From positions 2,998,485 through 3,062,484 of the forward strand of contig NW_015622542.1 in NCBI RefSeq assembly GCF_000835495.1: a stretch of 64,000 bases of DNA, given 5' to 3'. Origin of the DNA: Cladophialophora immunda (lineage: Eukaryota; Ascomycota; Eurotiomycetes; Chaetothyriales; Herpotrichiellaceae). Shown in pieces: positions 1 to 10,645 of this stretch. Below the pieces are notes generated by a model that worked only from the letters and a program-made list of their open reading frames with translations, had not been told where the DNA came from and did not search any database. Positions within the stretch are counted from its first letter, which is position 1; each line of letters opens with the position of its first letter. Position numbers and translations under genes: made by a program.

Positions 1-2570
1 TTCCTCGTCAACAAGGACGGGAACATGACGCACGATCTCTGGATCCGGATAATCGTAGGTGATGGCCTCAGTTGGATCGTAAGCATGCTCAACGTCTCTG
101 ATGACGCCACCCTCAGGAATAGCGTATTCAGAAGTAAGATCGTCAATGAGAGTCGACTCTACTCCTTCTGGGTTTTCGTCATAATCGTCTTCGTCCTCTG
201 CGAGGGACTCGGGTGGCCCATCAGTTGTCAGCATCGGGTCGATTGGAATGCCTTCTTGTTGCGCCAACCGAATGAGACCATCTTCCACTCCATCATGAAT
301 CTCTTGATCACCGTCAACGTAGTGTTCACCTAGCTCCGGCGTCGTAGCTTTGGCAGCCTCTGCCTCTTTCCGACGCTTTTCCAGACGACGGGACTGGTCC
401 CCATAATCATCACCTGCCTTTTGAATCCAGGCAATGTTGGAGTAACTAAAATCCACGAGGCTTTCAACCGATCGAGGATCTGCTATTGCCTTGGTGTTAT
501 GCCCAAGGATTGTGCCAGATGGGTGGTAGGCTTTGTAACCGGGCCTGGACTTACACTGACGGCAGCCACAGATGTTTCGACAGCTCGGACACAACCAGTC
601 CGGCTCAGCAAGGATATCCTGCGGCATCATATCGAATCTTCGAAAAAGAGTGCCGTAGCAATAATGTTTGTCACATTTCGTGCATGTGGCCTGCTTCCAT
701 TTGGGTTCCCAGTGGAAGTCAACATGGCATCGAGCATGCTCTCTTAGAAACTTATCAGTTCGCCTGATCTTTTTCTTTTTCTTGACATTCCCATTTGCGT
801 CCACCTCCTCCACCACTTCGCGGTCGTCGCCTGTTACAGGAGACGGCGGACGGCGGATATCGCAAAACGGCCTCTTTGCTAACTCAAGTTGGCAGATCTG
901 GGCCAGGGTCCTTTTGTTCCCGAGCCTGTCCAGTTCAATTTTAAGAGGCATGGGTGATTTCTCAGTCACTCTGCCTTCATATTGCAGAATCTGTTGTCGC
1001 CACTGTTCGTGCTTCTGTGTAAGTTCTCCCCAGGGCCACTGCTCAACCCACCTCAATTTTGATATGCATGCACAGCTTCTGCCCATTGCATAACACTCCA
1101 TGCAGATGTCATAGGTGTCTTCGTCGCCGTTCGCCAACTGTCCTACACAATTGGGACAGGTGAGAAATCGGTTGAAAATATTGCAGCGGCAATATGAACA
1201 AGTAATGTTGCTGTCATAAGGGATATACTCGACCTTCTTCTCGATGCGGTCAGGCAGGAAGCTCTCCGACACTAATATCCCGGTGAACAGAAGCTGCAGT
1301 CTCCGGAAGTCCTTTTCTAGTTGCCGGACTTTCGAGTCACGGGGCATTTTGTGTTTCAGACCCGAAGATTTCTGCCTGAACTTCTCTGCCAGCCGCAGGA
1401 GTTTCGAGTATTTCTGCATGGTGTAGTAAATGATTGCCTTGTTCTTGTACTGTTCATCGCGGCACACCATCCTTGCTCGCGGCAGAGCTTCATGCATTGC
1501 CATTTCAAGAGTCTCAATGGTTGTTCTGTTCCAAGCGACTTTCATCGTTCTGGTTCCACGGTTCCACACCTGATGCGGAGCTAGTGGAGGAATAAGGATG
1601 AAGTCACCGGGCTTCTGCTCGACAACGTACGTTTTGAATGGTGCGTTCTTCCATGCGTTGACTTGGGCGAAATGCTTTTCGATCTCAATGTCGTGACCAA
1701 GGCGGGAAAGCCAGTACTCAGCGACTACCTCTCGTTCTTTGGTCTCGGTCATGAACCAGATCGAGGATCCCGGCTGTGTGAGTTTCCCATCCTCAGCTAG
1801 GCCGGTAGAAGCTTCGACCATGATATTCTGACCCAGGCTCGCGCACATTTCTCGATGGGCGGGGGTATAAGTGCCTTCATGGCCGATATAGCACATGAGA
1901 TTTTCCGCGCGCATTTCTTTCGGAAGGCTGCTCATCAAGTCTCCAGCTCTGGCGATCCCCTTTCCTTTCCTCATACCGGGCCTGATTAGGTCGTTTTCGT
2001 CCACTGATCCAAACCCACCAACGTCACCTGTCGATTCGTTGAGATAGAACAGGGCTGCAGGAATGATATCCGACAATTTGTCTTGCCACAAAGGCGGGCA
2101 GTCAATATCTTTGAGATACATCCGCTGACGCCCGGGGTCCTTGTAGTTCCGCGGGGTCCACTGGTTCGTCAACAGTGCCATGTGGTTTAAGTAGTGACCG
2201 ATCGATAGCGGTACGTCGGTTTTCTTGGTGAGATCTCTCGCATTTTCGACTGGAGAACCGTGAGGACATGATACATAGTGTGAGAGCAATGTGAAACCAT
2301 ACCTTTTGAACCGCAGTTGTCACGGAGCCACTGTGGTGCAAATGTCCATCTGTCAAGTCGCGCTTCGTAGCCCTCGATGACAAGAGGCTTGCCACCCAGG
2401 ATGACGTGAATCAGAACCAGCTTTTCAAAGTTTTCCAGGCCTTGGTGATCTATCATGTCGCAGTGGATGCGTACTACCCACTCAAAATTGGGCTGGGACT
2501 CGACGAGGGCTTTCAGATCGAAATCCGGCGAGATGGGCTCGAAGGCCGCACAAGGTCGTGTGGACGGCAT
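1..2570 (-). CDS. JmjC-domain protein with 4CXXC_R1-type zinc finger (C-terminus beyond left edge)
   Basis: Probable chromatin regulator or histone demethylase-like protein, nuclear. Exons read as 2303-2570 and <1-2249, with a 53-bp intron at 2250-2302 (GTATGG...CCAG) whose removal joins the frames exactly. About 839 residues are visible. The JmjC core lies near residues 60-350. The Fe(II) ligands appear as H-x-E in TPAHREMC (near residue 220) and a distal His in PPLAPHQVW. Two cysteine-rich clusters follow (CSYCRCN...CPNC...CMEC, and CTKCDKHYC...CPSCRNICGCRQC), matching the R1-type zinc finger, and then an acidic tail. Start MPSTRPCAAFEPIS is chosen because the family normally begins just before this motif. 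An in-frame TGA lies upstream, although a coding-looking stretch at about 2590-2720 leaves an upstream exon possible. Divergent from COQ2. Demethylase activity is inferred, not shown. Confidence 0.88.
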
Positions 2571-3004
2571 GACCAGTCAGCTTGGATAAGAGGACGGATC
2601 CCCTTGCTCAGGTGTACAAGCCTTCTCTTCTGCAAAGGTGACTGGGAGATGCACATCGTAACGGCGGCGGGGCAGTGTGATGAAGGAAACCAAGTGGACG
2701 CTCTGTCCATGGAATGCCTGCTCGATGAAGGTTCAGGTTGGCCTGAGATCGAAGGAAATGAGTTGGGTGAAAGGAGGTGACAATGCGCTGAGCATAATGT
2801 GAAGTGCCGCCGCATGCAACCATGACTGGCGCAGGTAAAGATTTCACATCGGATCTGATCTCGCGAAGCGCACTGGGGAAAAGTCACTTTGCAGAGGAAG
2901 GCTACGCCATTCCCAAAACGGACAGCGTGACCTGGATTCTTCTCAGCCTTGCCAGGAAGTTTTTTAATGTCTCTTTCCCAGACTACCATGGGAGACCGCC
3001 AGAC
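2571..3004. promoter_or_regulatory. Divergent promoter between the JmjC gene and COQ2
   Basis: 434 bp separate the two chosen start codons, which point away from each other. No well-defined TATA box was seen. Open frames here (for example an in-frame 67-codon extension of COQ2) lack family similarity, and I treat them as leader sequence. Confidence 0.5.
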
Positions 3005-4207
3005 ATGTTTGGGACCAAGATCCTTTGCCAGGCCTCTCGATCCTCTCCTCGGGCTCTTGCATTTGTGAGGGGGTCTCGACGGCATCAGCAAAGGATTTTT
3101 CGTCATGGAACCGCAACCTGGAAACAAAAACACATACCGGCACGGGTTTGCTCCTCGAGTCGAGAGAGACATCTAGCCACTTCAGTTTCGCCGAGTCCGT
3201 TGGGCCAGGATCTCCCTGCGATCTACAAACCTCCCACTACTGGCATTATATCGAAACTACCCTCATCATGGATTCCTTATGCCGAGCTTATCCGGCTCGA
3301 CAAACCCGCGGGGACGTACTACCTCTTCTTCCCCTGCATGTTTTCTACGCTTTTGGCGGCACCGATGGCTGTGCCGATGGCTTCACCGCTCGAGGTGATA
3401 TCTACGACGGCTCTTTTCTTCACCGGCGCTTTGATCATGCGAGGCGCCGGCTGTACAATAAATGATCTCTGGGACCGCAACTTGGATCCACATGTCGAAC
3501 GTACACAACTACGACCCATTGCGCGGAAAGCCGTTTCTGTTGAAAATGCAATTGTATATCTAGGCGCACAGCTTCTTACTGGGTTGACTCTGCTCTTACA
3601 ATTTCCCCTACCTTGTCTCTACTATGGAGTTCCAAGCCTGCTTCTGGTCACGGTATATCCTCTGGCGAAGCGAGTTACACATTACCCGCAGTTTGTTCTC
3701 GGGTTGACCTTTTCATGGGGCGCCATCATGGGCTTTCCCGCCCTAGGCATCGACCTTATCTCGAACCCTGGTGCACTTGCAGCTGCCGCGGCACTGTATT
3801 CCAGCTGTGTGGCGTGGACCCTCAATTATGACATGATCTATGCCTACATGGACATCAAGGACGACGTCAAAGTGGGCATCAAGTCAATCGCTCAAGCACA
3901 CGAGCACAATTCAAAGACCGCCCTGTCTGTCTTCTCTGCTGCTCAGATTGGACTTCTCGCGGCCGCCGGGTATTTTGCTGGAGCAGGACCAGTCTTTTTC
4001 ATCGGGAGTTGTGGTGGCGGTGCACTGGCTTTGGCAACCATGGTCCGGCGGGTGAATTTGAAGGATGTCAGAGATTGTTGGTGGTGGTTTAGAAACGGTG
4101 CCTGGATCACCGGCGGGGTCATCTCTCTCGGCTTGCTCGGAGACTATCTTCATCGGAAGACTCAAGAGGAGTCTCGATCCACGACTCAGACCTTCAGTGG
4201 CGCATGA
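3005..4207 (+). CDS. COQ2: 4-hydroxybenzoate polyprenyltransferase, mitochondrial (COQ2)
   Basis: Attaches the polyprenyl tail to 4-hydroxybenzoate in ubiquinone synthesis, in the inner mitochondrial membrane. Single exon, 400 aa from the ATG at 3005. The frame stays open 67 codons upstream, but this ATG begins an Arg-rich, acid-poor presequence (MFGTKILCQASRSSPR...) typical of mitochondrial import. UbiA-family motifs are present: YAELIRLDKPAGTYYLFFP near residue 92, the first Asp-rich site NDLWDRNLD at 153-161 with a following RPIA, and the second site YDMIYAYMDIKDD at 275-287. Several hydrophobic helices lie between them. Its stop is only 14 bp from the stop of the convergent PPC decarboxylase gene. 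Family assignment is firm. Confidence 0.95.
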   Translation: MFGTKILCQASRSSPRALAFVRGSRRHQQRIFRHGTATWKQKHIPARVCSSSRERHLATSVSPSPLGQDLPAIYKPPTTGIISKLPSSWIPYAELIRLDKPAGTYYLFFPCMFSTLLAAPMAVPMASPLEVISTTALFFTGALIMRGAGCTINDLWDRNLDPHVERTQLRPIARKAVSVENAIVYLGAQLLTGLTLLLQFPLPCLYYGVPSLLLVTVYPLAKRVTHYPQFVLGLTFSWGAIMGFPALGIDLISNPGALAAAAALYSSCVAWTLNYDMIYAYMDIKDDVKVGIKSIAQAHEHNSKTALSVFSAAQIGLLAAAGYFAGAGPVFFIGSCGGGALALATMVRRVNLKDVRDCWWWFRNGAWITGGVISLGLLGDYLHRKTQEESRSTTQTFSGA

Positions 4208-4221
4208 TAGCATGCCGGTCG

Positions 4222-4944
4222 TCACTGGCCGTTGGCCTCGTAAAAATCCTGAATACCGAGTGCCAGGTGCTCGTCAATGTAACTCACGATCTGCCTCCAG
4301 TCCATCATAGCACCGTCGCCCGTATCGCCGCAGGCCAACTCCTTTTCCGTAGGTCGCAGGATCGTGAACCACCCGTCCTTATCAGCGCCCCAGTCCTCCT
4401 CCAGCACTTGGATATGCTTCCTGGTGATCGGGTGGCGCCACATGGCAGTATTCATGGCCGGCGCCACAAATATCCTCTTCCTGCGCATGTCGATCAGGCC
4501 CGTCGTGTCCCATGCCCGGATGACATTCAGGAGCAGACCGTCACTGATGCCGTTGACGATTTTCGCCATGGTGTTGGCCGAGAGGGGCGCCACGATCAGG
4601 ACGTGCGCCCACCGCCTCAATTCAATGTGTAAGATCTTGTCGCCTCGCACCCACGGTTTCGACCACTCGTCCTCTTCATGGTATACACCGTCCACGCCGG
4701 GATAGTCCAGGAGTGAGCGTAGCGGGGGTTGTTCGGCCGATTGGCCTTGCAGGAACTGCTCGGCGGCTTCTGTCAAGACGATGCGGATGGACACATTCGG
4801 GTGGGATCCGAGGGATTTGGCTATTAGGGGGATCTTGATTGCTGCTACAGATCCGCTTGCGGACAGGAGGATGTGGTGTTTACCGTCAGTTTCATGGGCT
4901 GCGGCGGAGAACCGCTCGCCGCTGCTTGTTGGGTTTGTGGTCAT
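4222..4944 (-). CDS. Phosphopantothenoylcysteine decarboxylase (HAL3/SIS2 flavoprotein family)
   Basis: FMN-dependent decarboxylation of 4'-phosphopantothenoylcysteine in coenzyme A synthesis. Single exon, 240 aa. The catalytic His is in HIELRRWA (His106), followed by APLSANTMAKI. The substrate-binding PAMN motif is at 162-165 (APAMNTAMW), and the active-site Cys is in ACGDTGDGAM (Cys205). All residues needed for the plant HAL3 reaction are present. It lacks the long acidic extensions of yeast SIS2/VHS3, so it resembles the single-domain enzyme rather than the Ppz1-inhibitor type; a regulatory role cannot be excluded. Divergent from GRX5 with 313 bp between starts, and convergent with COQ2. 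Confidence 0.93.
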   Translation of the reverse strand: MTTNPTSSGERFSAAAHETDGKHHILLSASGSVAAIKIPLIAKSLGSHPNVSIRIVLTEAAEQFLQGQSAEQPPLRSLLDYPGVDGVYHEEDEWSKPWVRGDKILHIELRRWAHVLIVAPLSANTMAKIVNGISDGLLLNVIRAWDTTGLIDMRRKRIFVAPAMNTAMWRHPITRKHIQVLEEDWGADKDGWFTILRPTEKELACGDTGDGAMMDWRQIVSYIDEHLALGIQDFYEANGQ

Positions 4945-5257
4945 GGTGTATCTATCCCTTCTTCAGATGTCTGCGAGGAGGGTAAGGCGCAACAATGTCT
5001 TCTCGAGGCCTGCATTCCCTCCTTCTTATAGAGCGGTATTTAAATCCATTCGTAGATTTGTCAGGCGACTCGAAGGAGAAGAAGTACCGTGTAAATCTGG
5101 GGAAAAAAGCGCAACACCACAAGACCGACTTCCATTTGTCAACATTTGAATTGACATCATCCAAGCCGCCGCCATCGACAATTTTCTCCAACAAGCAACT
5201 GTGATCCAGAACTAGACTTCAACCTCTTTCTTCACCAATACCCAACAGACTCCCGAG
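4945..5257. promoter_or_regulatory. Divergent promoter between the PPC decarboxylase gene and GRX5
   Basis: 313 bp between opposing start codons. Open frames in it are short, overlap on both strands and have no recognisable product. No specific factor site is claimed. Confidence 0.45.
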
Positions 5258-6069
5258 ATGCTGCAGAGATCACTAAGAGCACCTGTAATAACTCCTCACC
5301 ACTCCATCCCGGCGGAAAGACAAAGGAAACTAACCACGAGCAGGCCCTTCGCGGCGCCCTTGCCGCTTTCTCCCCCCGCGCCACTCCAGCCTCTCTTCTC
5401 CCTCGCATATCATCCTCTCTTTCACAGACACGGCTTCTTTCGCAAGAGGTCCGCGCTGCGATCGATAGAGCTGTCGCCTCGGCGCCAGTGGTGCTGTTCA
5501 TGAAGGGCACCCCAGAAACACCACAATGTGGATTCTCGCGAACGTCGATCCAGATATTGGGCTTGCAGGGCGTGGATCCCAGGAAATTCACTGCTTTCAA
5601 CGTCTTGGAAGATGATGAGTTGAGGAGTGGTACGTCTCGCCATGTTTGACGCCGTTCAGCAGCTGCTCGCGCACCTTTTTGAAATTATGCTGCGCCTGGC
5701 AAAAGAGCGCGGAGCTTGTCAGGGGACGAAAATCTAGCCAGCTGATGCTAACATGGGCCAAAATTTCCGTCTATAGGAATCAAAGAATACTCGGACTGGC
5801 CCACGATCCCCCAGCTATACGTCGACAAGGAGTTCATCGGCGGCTGCGACATCCTGATCAATATGCACAAGGACGGCAGTCTGGCAGATCTACTTGCGGA
5901 AAAGAAAGTCATCCTGACGGAAGATGGTGACGAAGATTTCGAGGCGACGCCAGCCGGTGGAGACAAGAGCGGCGGAGATGTCGAAGGCCACAAAGCACAA
6001 GAGGCGCGGCAAGAGACGGAGCAAAGTACCGGAGCCAGGTCCAAGGATGCGAAGGGAGAGAGCTCGTAA
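5258..6069 (+). CDS. GRX5: Monothiol glutaredoxin GRX5, mitochondrial Fe-S cluster protein
   Basis: Carries [2Fe-2S] clusters between the mitochondrial scaffold and target proteins. Exons read as 5258-5284, 5344-5629 and 5777-6069, giving 201 aa. The first exon codes only nine residues (MLQRSLRAP); intron 1 ends CTAAC...CAG. Intron 2 is 147 bp, with donor GTACGT and a GCTAAC branch site. The N-terminus is Arg/Ser/Leu-rich without acids, a good mitochondrial presequence. The active site is CGFS (Cys71) after [19 protein letters not shown] and GGCDI follow as in the family. Beyond the glutaredoxin fold is a hydrophilic acidic tail of about 50 residues. There is no in-frame ATG in the main exon, which supports the small first exon. 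Confidence 0.93.
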
Positions 6070-6439
6070 GAGAGCCTCGAGACCATCGAGCGATGCGTCC
6101 GTAATGGAATACCTCTGGACAACAACGAAAGGTCTGGGTCTAGCCGCCCAGCCTGGTCAGGCTTGAAGTACAAGTTTTGAAGGCTCGATACCCCCACGTT
6201 GAAGACGGAGTCGTTCAGAAAGATTGAAGTCAGGCTTGTGTTCAGGGATAGATATCCGTTTCCCAAATGCATTGGCGACAATATGTACAAAATAAAGCTA
6301 TATACCCCCCGAAGATCCCATCATGATAAATGCATCGTCACGGAGCCAACTTTTGCCCCGGCTTTTTACTTCCACTCAATTCCAGTCCGTTACCAATGCC
6401 AGCGTACGTTAGAAACCTCACTCAGAAGGGTCGAGGGGC
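6070..6439. other. Convergent 3' region of GRX5 and the aminotransferase gene
   Basis: 370 bp between the two stop codons, probably both 3' UTRs. It is AT-richer than the neighbouring coding DNA. AATAAA-like bases occur near 6291-6296 (aaaataaagc). No gene recognised. Confidence 0.4.
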
Positions 6440-7810
6440 TCATTCGTAAGCGTCTTCCTTCTCTTCCTCGACCACAATGCCCCACTCATGCTCACGGCGC
6501 CCATACATGACGTCCTTCAGGGCCTTCTTGACAGCTAGAGCAAAGCTGGCTCCATCGGCATCTGCACCGTCTTGGCCCTCTTGTCCCAGGGGCAGAACAA
6601 GATCTGTGCCTCGGAAATGGATATCCTGCACGGGGGCAATGAAAAAGGCTGTTCCCGCTCCAAACGCCTCGATGAGTCGGCCTTCCGTCTGGGCATCGAT
6701 GAGTTCATGCATGGTGAACTTCCTCTCGATGACATCCACATCACCGCCACCGACCGCGCCAGACCTGACAAGTTCCAACACGGACGCGCGCGTAACGCCT
6801 TCCAGGATGACCCCGTCTCCCAACGGGGCTGTAATCAACTCCCTCCGTCCGGTTTGCTTGTTCTCCCACAGTACGAAGAAGTTAGAACCACCGGCTTCGG
6901 TAACGAAGCACTCATTCCCAAACAACCATAGAATCTGATCGTAGCCTCTGGCGCGCGCTTCTCCCTGCGCGACGAGCGAGGGTCCATAGTTTGCTCCGAC
7001 TTTCGCGTTTCCAAACCCGCCCGGCCAGGCTCGGATCATGTCATGTCGGGAAGCGAGGAGGCGCATACCTTTTGAGGCTGCTACATGTTTTGACTCGGGC
7101 TGGGTACCAGCGCTGAAAGCAGCGTTGAGTGGGGTAGGGACTGACGGGGGTTTGCAACTCGGGTCGTCCAAAGACGGGAACATGACCATGATAATATACA
7201 TCAATGCCTCCTTGGGTCTTTGCACGCCGAGAGCAGGTGCCGTTGCTATCATCGTAGGTCGAATGTAAATGAACGATTCTGGCTCAGCAATCCACTTTGC
7301 TGCCTCGACGCCAACAAATTTCTTCAATAGCTTGACAAACTCCTCGGGCGGGAAGCTGGGCAACGAAATTCGAGCCGCTGACTGCAAGAATCGCTTTGCG
7401 TTGCGGTCCGCCCTGAATAAACGAACCTTGCCGTCCACACCTCTGTATGCCTTCATTCCTTCAAAGCATTCGGTCGCGTAATGCAGGACAGAGGCAGTCG
7501 GCATGATGGACAGGGGCCCATAAGGTCGGATCTCAGGTGCTTCCCACCCAGCTTTCTCTGTCCAGCGAGCGGTAAGCATGTGGTCTGTTGTGCAGTTCTG
7601 CGACCAGACTTCCGCCGAGTTGGGAGCGGGCACATGCTTGGGATTCAGATTCCGGGTAATGGTCAGTTTGGAAGCGTCGAGGTCTGCAACTTGAAGCCCA
7701 TTGGAGACAGTCTTCTCGAGTATCGCGGCTGTGCCAGCCTTGGTCAACTTGGAAGTATTGTCAAGGGTGGGTGAAGGTGGGGAGACAGGCGAAACAGCAA
7801 CAGGAGGCAT
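6440..7810 (-). CDS. Branched-chain-amino-acid aminotransferase (class IV, PLP)
   Basis: Transfers amino groups between Leu/Ile/Val and 2-oxoglutarate. Single exon, 456 aa from the ATG at 7810; a longer frame upstream would need a TTG start. The family core is intact: ECFEGMKAYRG, FIYIRPTMIAT, AWPGGFGNAKVGANYGPS with the PLP-binding lysine at Lys270, and the phosphate-binding region VTEAGGSNFFV. The last motif is the EAGGSNFF variant I associate with filamentous-fungal paralogues rather than yeast BAT1/BAT2. No clear mitochondrial presequence is seen, so the protein may be cytosolic. A TGACTCA site lies 145 bp upstream, consistent with general amino-acid control. Convergent with GRX5. Confidence 0.93.
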   Translation of the reverse strand: MPPVAVSPVSPPSPTLDNTSKLTKAGTAAILEKTVSNGLQVADLDASKLTITRNLNPKHVPAPNSAEVWSQNCTTDHMLTARWTEKAGWEAPEIRPYGPLSIMPTASVLHYATECFEGMKAYRGVDGKVRLFRADRNAKRFLQSAARISLPSFPPEEFVKLLKKFVGVEAAKWIAEPESFIYIRPTMIATAPALGVQRPKEALMYIIMVMFPSLDDPSCKPPSVPTPLNAAFSAGTQPESKHVAASKGMRLLASRHDMIRAWPGGFGNAKVGANYGPSLVAQGEARARGYDQILWLFGNECFVTEAGGSNFFVLWENKQTGRRELITAPLGDGVILEGVTRASVLELVRSGAVGGGDVDVIERKFTMHELIDAQTEGRLIEAFGAGTAFFIAPVQDIHFRGTDLVLPLGQEGQDGADADGASFALAVKKALKDVMYGRREHEWGIVVEEEKEDAYE

Positions 7811-8730
7811 GGTGACCGATTCGGAGATTAAGATTGATCGACTCAAAGAACAAATAACGTATCGAGCCCAGACAGAACAGAAATACGAGCAGCTTGCGAA
7901 GAAGTAAAGAGGGATTGAGGGAGAGAATCAAGAGAGCTGAACGAAGCAGACCCGTGACTCATATATTGCATTCGGCAGGCGCGGGCACATCGACTCGAAA
8001 ATTGCAATGCAACAGACTCGAGATCGGAATTTGGTGGATTCTCCCAAGGTTTGCTGGTAGAACAAGGCTTGCGTCCCCATGATGGCACCTCCAGAGATCC
8101 GTTTCGTTGGTCTGCCAATCCACATCCTTTGACGATCGCGACTTACCACGTTCCACGCTAAAGCAGTACGCCTTTGAAAGTACAAGGTCTTATCAGGGCG
8201 GCCCGATATCGAACGCGAAGGGCGACTGCAGGGGGTGGACACGGCGCATCACATGGCCGCTGGAGTAGAATCGAAAGATTTTCAAACGACGAGAAATTTT
8301 CCACCAGGGTGTTTATCCCGAGACGTGGCCACAGGCAGCAACACGATGAAGCTCCCTCTTGACATTGAGATTGGTGGGAGGGATCCCCAACTGAGAGAAA
8401 ACAAGGCTCCGCCGAAAAATTCCAGCTTGCATTCCGCGATCCGGATTGACCTCATTCGACTAAGGTTGGTGCGGGTATTCGCGGATATCAAACACCTCAG
8501 AAGGCGAGCGCGAAACGCGGGCCGTGCTTTGTTACCGCAATTTGCACAAACACGGTTTCAGCGATTCTTCAACATAAAAGAGGTCAGCTGTTTCAGTTAT
8601 GACCTCACTCGAGACCGACATATCATAACGATGCGCATTTGGGTGTCAGCACGGGACCGATGACCGTCCACGTGTTGTGTTCTCTGCTGGTGAGGTCGGG
8701 ACTGTCAGACCTCTCCGCTCCAGATGTCTT
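7811..8730. other. Aminotransferase promoter and 3' flank of the coiled-coil gene
   Basis: 920 bp holding the upstream region of the aminotransferase gene (with TGACTCA at 7955-7961) and, further right, the downstream region of the next minus-strand gene. The small open frames on both strands show no recognisable protein. Confidence 0.4.
7955..7961 (+). promoter_or_regulatory. Gcn4/CPC1-type site TGACTCA
   Basis: Perfect match to the bZIP general amino-acid control element (TGACTCA), 145 bp upstream of the aminotransferase ATG. Such sites control amino-acid biosynthetic genes in yeasts and filamentous fungi. Function here is inferred from sequence and position. Confidence 0.55.
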
Positions 8731-9632
8731 TCACAATGCCGCGAGCTGCTCAATGGACTGCATGAGGCCCTTGAATAGCTTGTTCTTTTCCACGTTATAT
8801 TGCTGTAATTGGCCATTAGCCTGGAGGCGACCGTGAGAGAAGGAAGAGCGCATACTTGCTGCATGTCGGCGGCCGCCTTCTTGGTTCTGTTCGCGATTTG
8901 GCCGATGGTCTCTTCGAAGCCCGTCATATCTTGCTCTAGTTGCGCATGGCCGTGATGTACCTCGTCATGAATCTTTTGAGCAGAGTCGAGGGTGTTCTCG
9001 AGTCGTTCCTGCTGGCCCGGCTTCATGGCTCCATCTTGAAGCTGAGCGACCAAGACCGACTGCTTACCGAGGGCCTCCACAGCAAGTTTTATCAGGTCGA
9101 ATTGGATATCTTCCCACTCATTCCATAATTTGCACAAGACTTCCTCTTTCTCTTCCCGCAACGCACGAAACTCCAAGATACGATCTTTAAGCAGGATTTC
9201 GTCGTTCGAACTCAGGTCGGTATCCGTTTTGGGCGGGACCTCCGTCAATGCTTCTGCAGCGAACGGTCTTTGCAGAGGCTCTTCGACAGCTGCCAATCCA
9301 CGAAAGTGCGTTTCAATGTCGACGGTGAGTTCTTGGAGACTTCCAATCAATTCTCTCTCGACCTCATCTAACTTGGTTTTGCTTTCGATCACCACATTCT
9401 CTCGGTACTGGTCGAGACTTTCTGGACGTGATGAGAATAGACCAACTAGATGGAGGTTTATTACCTGTAAACTTGTCTGCCAGCGTTGTGCTTGGATCCA
9501 GATTTCTCTCACTTTCCCTGATCTTTGAGATTCGAGGGGAATCACGCCCACCTGAATGACGAAATCTTCGAGGCTTGATCGCATTTGGTGTAGGAATTGG
9601 CTGGCGATTGAGTGGCGTAATAGCAGCTGCAT
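8731..9632 (-). CDS. Coiled-coil protein of unknown function
   Basis: I do not recognise the family. Exons read as 8856-9632 and 8731-8802, with a 53-bp intron at 8803-8855 (GTATGC...TTACAG), giving about 282 aa. Splicing replaces a random-looking tail with QQYNVEKNKLFKGLMQSIEQ and a stop, which fits the preceding helix. The protein is almost entirely charged helix with heptad-like patterns, for example VEREL...LQELTVDIE and EETIGQIANRTKKAAADMQ. There are no membrane segments. ATG at 9632 is used because the frame upstream opens only with GTG; a start at MRSSLEDF or an upstream exon is possible. It could be a kinetochore or other structural coiled-coil subunit, but no motif supports a choice. 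Confidence 0.7.
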
Positions 9633-10645
9633 CACGGGAGCGAAGAAAGAAGGATTTCACAGACACGGGGCGAGATTTGCTGTGGACGGAATGCATGTCG
9701 TATGTCAACCTGTAACGAAAGAGTAACGAAAGGCACTTCACCAATTTGCGGTCGGGTGGTTGTGAGTTGAGTTGAAGGCGCAACTGCGACCAACAGTGCG
9801 ACCTTCCCCACTTGTCCATTTCGAGGCCATCTTTGACTATTGTCCTCCTCCTCAGGAGAAGGACAATCCGTCTGTCCTCTTCTTTGTGCTACTCTTCCTC
9901 CTTCGGCACGCATTGAATACCTAGTTTTGATTCTCTGCCATCACCTTTTTCCTTTGCGCCTCCGCATCGTCCCGCAGTGCTGATCGCACCTCGCCGCAAT
10001 CTTCGCTGTGTGCAATATCGCAGACATCTCGAACAAAAAGTACCACATCGTCTTTCGGCCTCATAACTCCCTCAGCCCAAAGCGCGTCGGAAATGATAGC
10101 CTGGACACCGGGCGAAATGGCAGCACCGCCACAGGGACATTGTCCCTGATGTGCTTGCTTGCATGAGGAGGGGCATGATAATGTGGCGCCCAATGGTCAT
10201 AGTCCAGCCTGCCAGCAACATCCTTGGAGTTGTCAGAGATCGAGATGCAATGGTCCAAAGACGCTCTTGTCCTGCGTCATCGGGGTCCTTGATCACGCAG
10301 ATCCTGTGGCTGCTGACGATGTTTGTGATTGGCCGACTGCGATGATCTACCACGAGAACTTCTCCTTCGATACCCAAACCTGTTTTCATCTATCTCTCTT
10401 GACCTCTTTACGGAAACCCAAAAGACCCATGGTCCTTGCCGTGCGGAGTTATGGCCTTCACAAGATGACGTCGCTGGTCGTTTGAGGAAAGAAGCAGGTA
10501 AATCACACATTCCACGAGGTGTTGATAAACGTTCATGTTGGCTCTATTTCCTTTTTGTTCCACTCCCACTCCACACTATCTCAGACATACCACACTCGCG
10601 ATATCAAGTACCACAAATACCAACTAAACAAAAACAAACATCAAA
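9633..10645. other. Intergenic region, with one weak minus-strand coding candidate
   Basis: About 1 kb between the coiled-coil gene and the small basic protein gene. A minus-strand frame ending with TAG at 9921 (from about 10110) has sensible codon choice and a hydrophilic C-terminus (DAEAQRKKVMAENQN). I could not find a convincing start or splice junction for it. The right end, with an A-rich leader (10600-10645), is the promoter and 5' UTR of the next gene. Confidence 0.3.

Noticed and set aside
2804..3004. 67-residue N-terminal extension of COQ2
   Set aside because: Not family-like. The ATG at 3005 begins a good mitochondrial presequence.
9401..9480. Possible intron in the coiled-coil gene (GTAATA...AAG)
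   Set aside because: Removing it breaks the frame; reading through keeps it.
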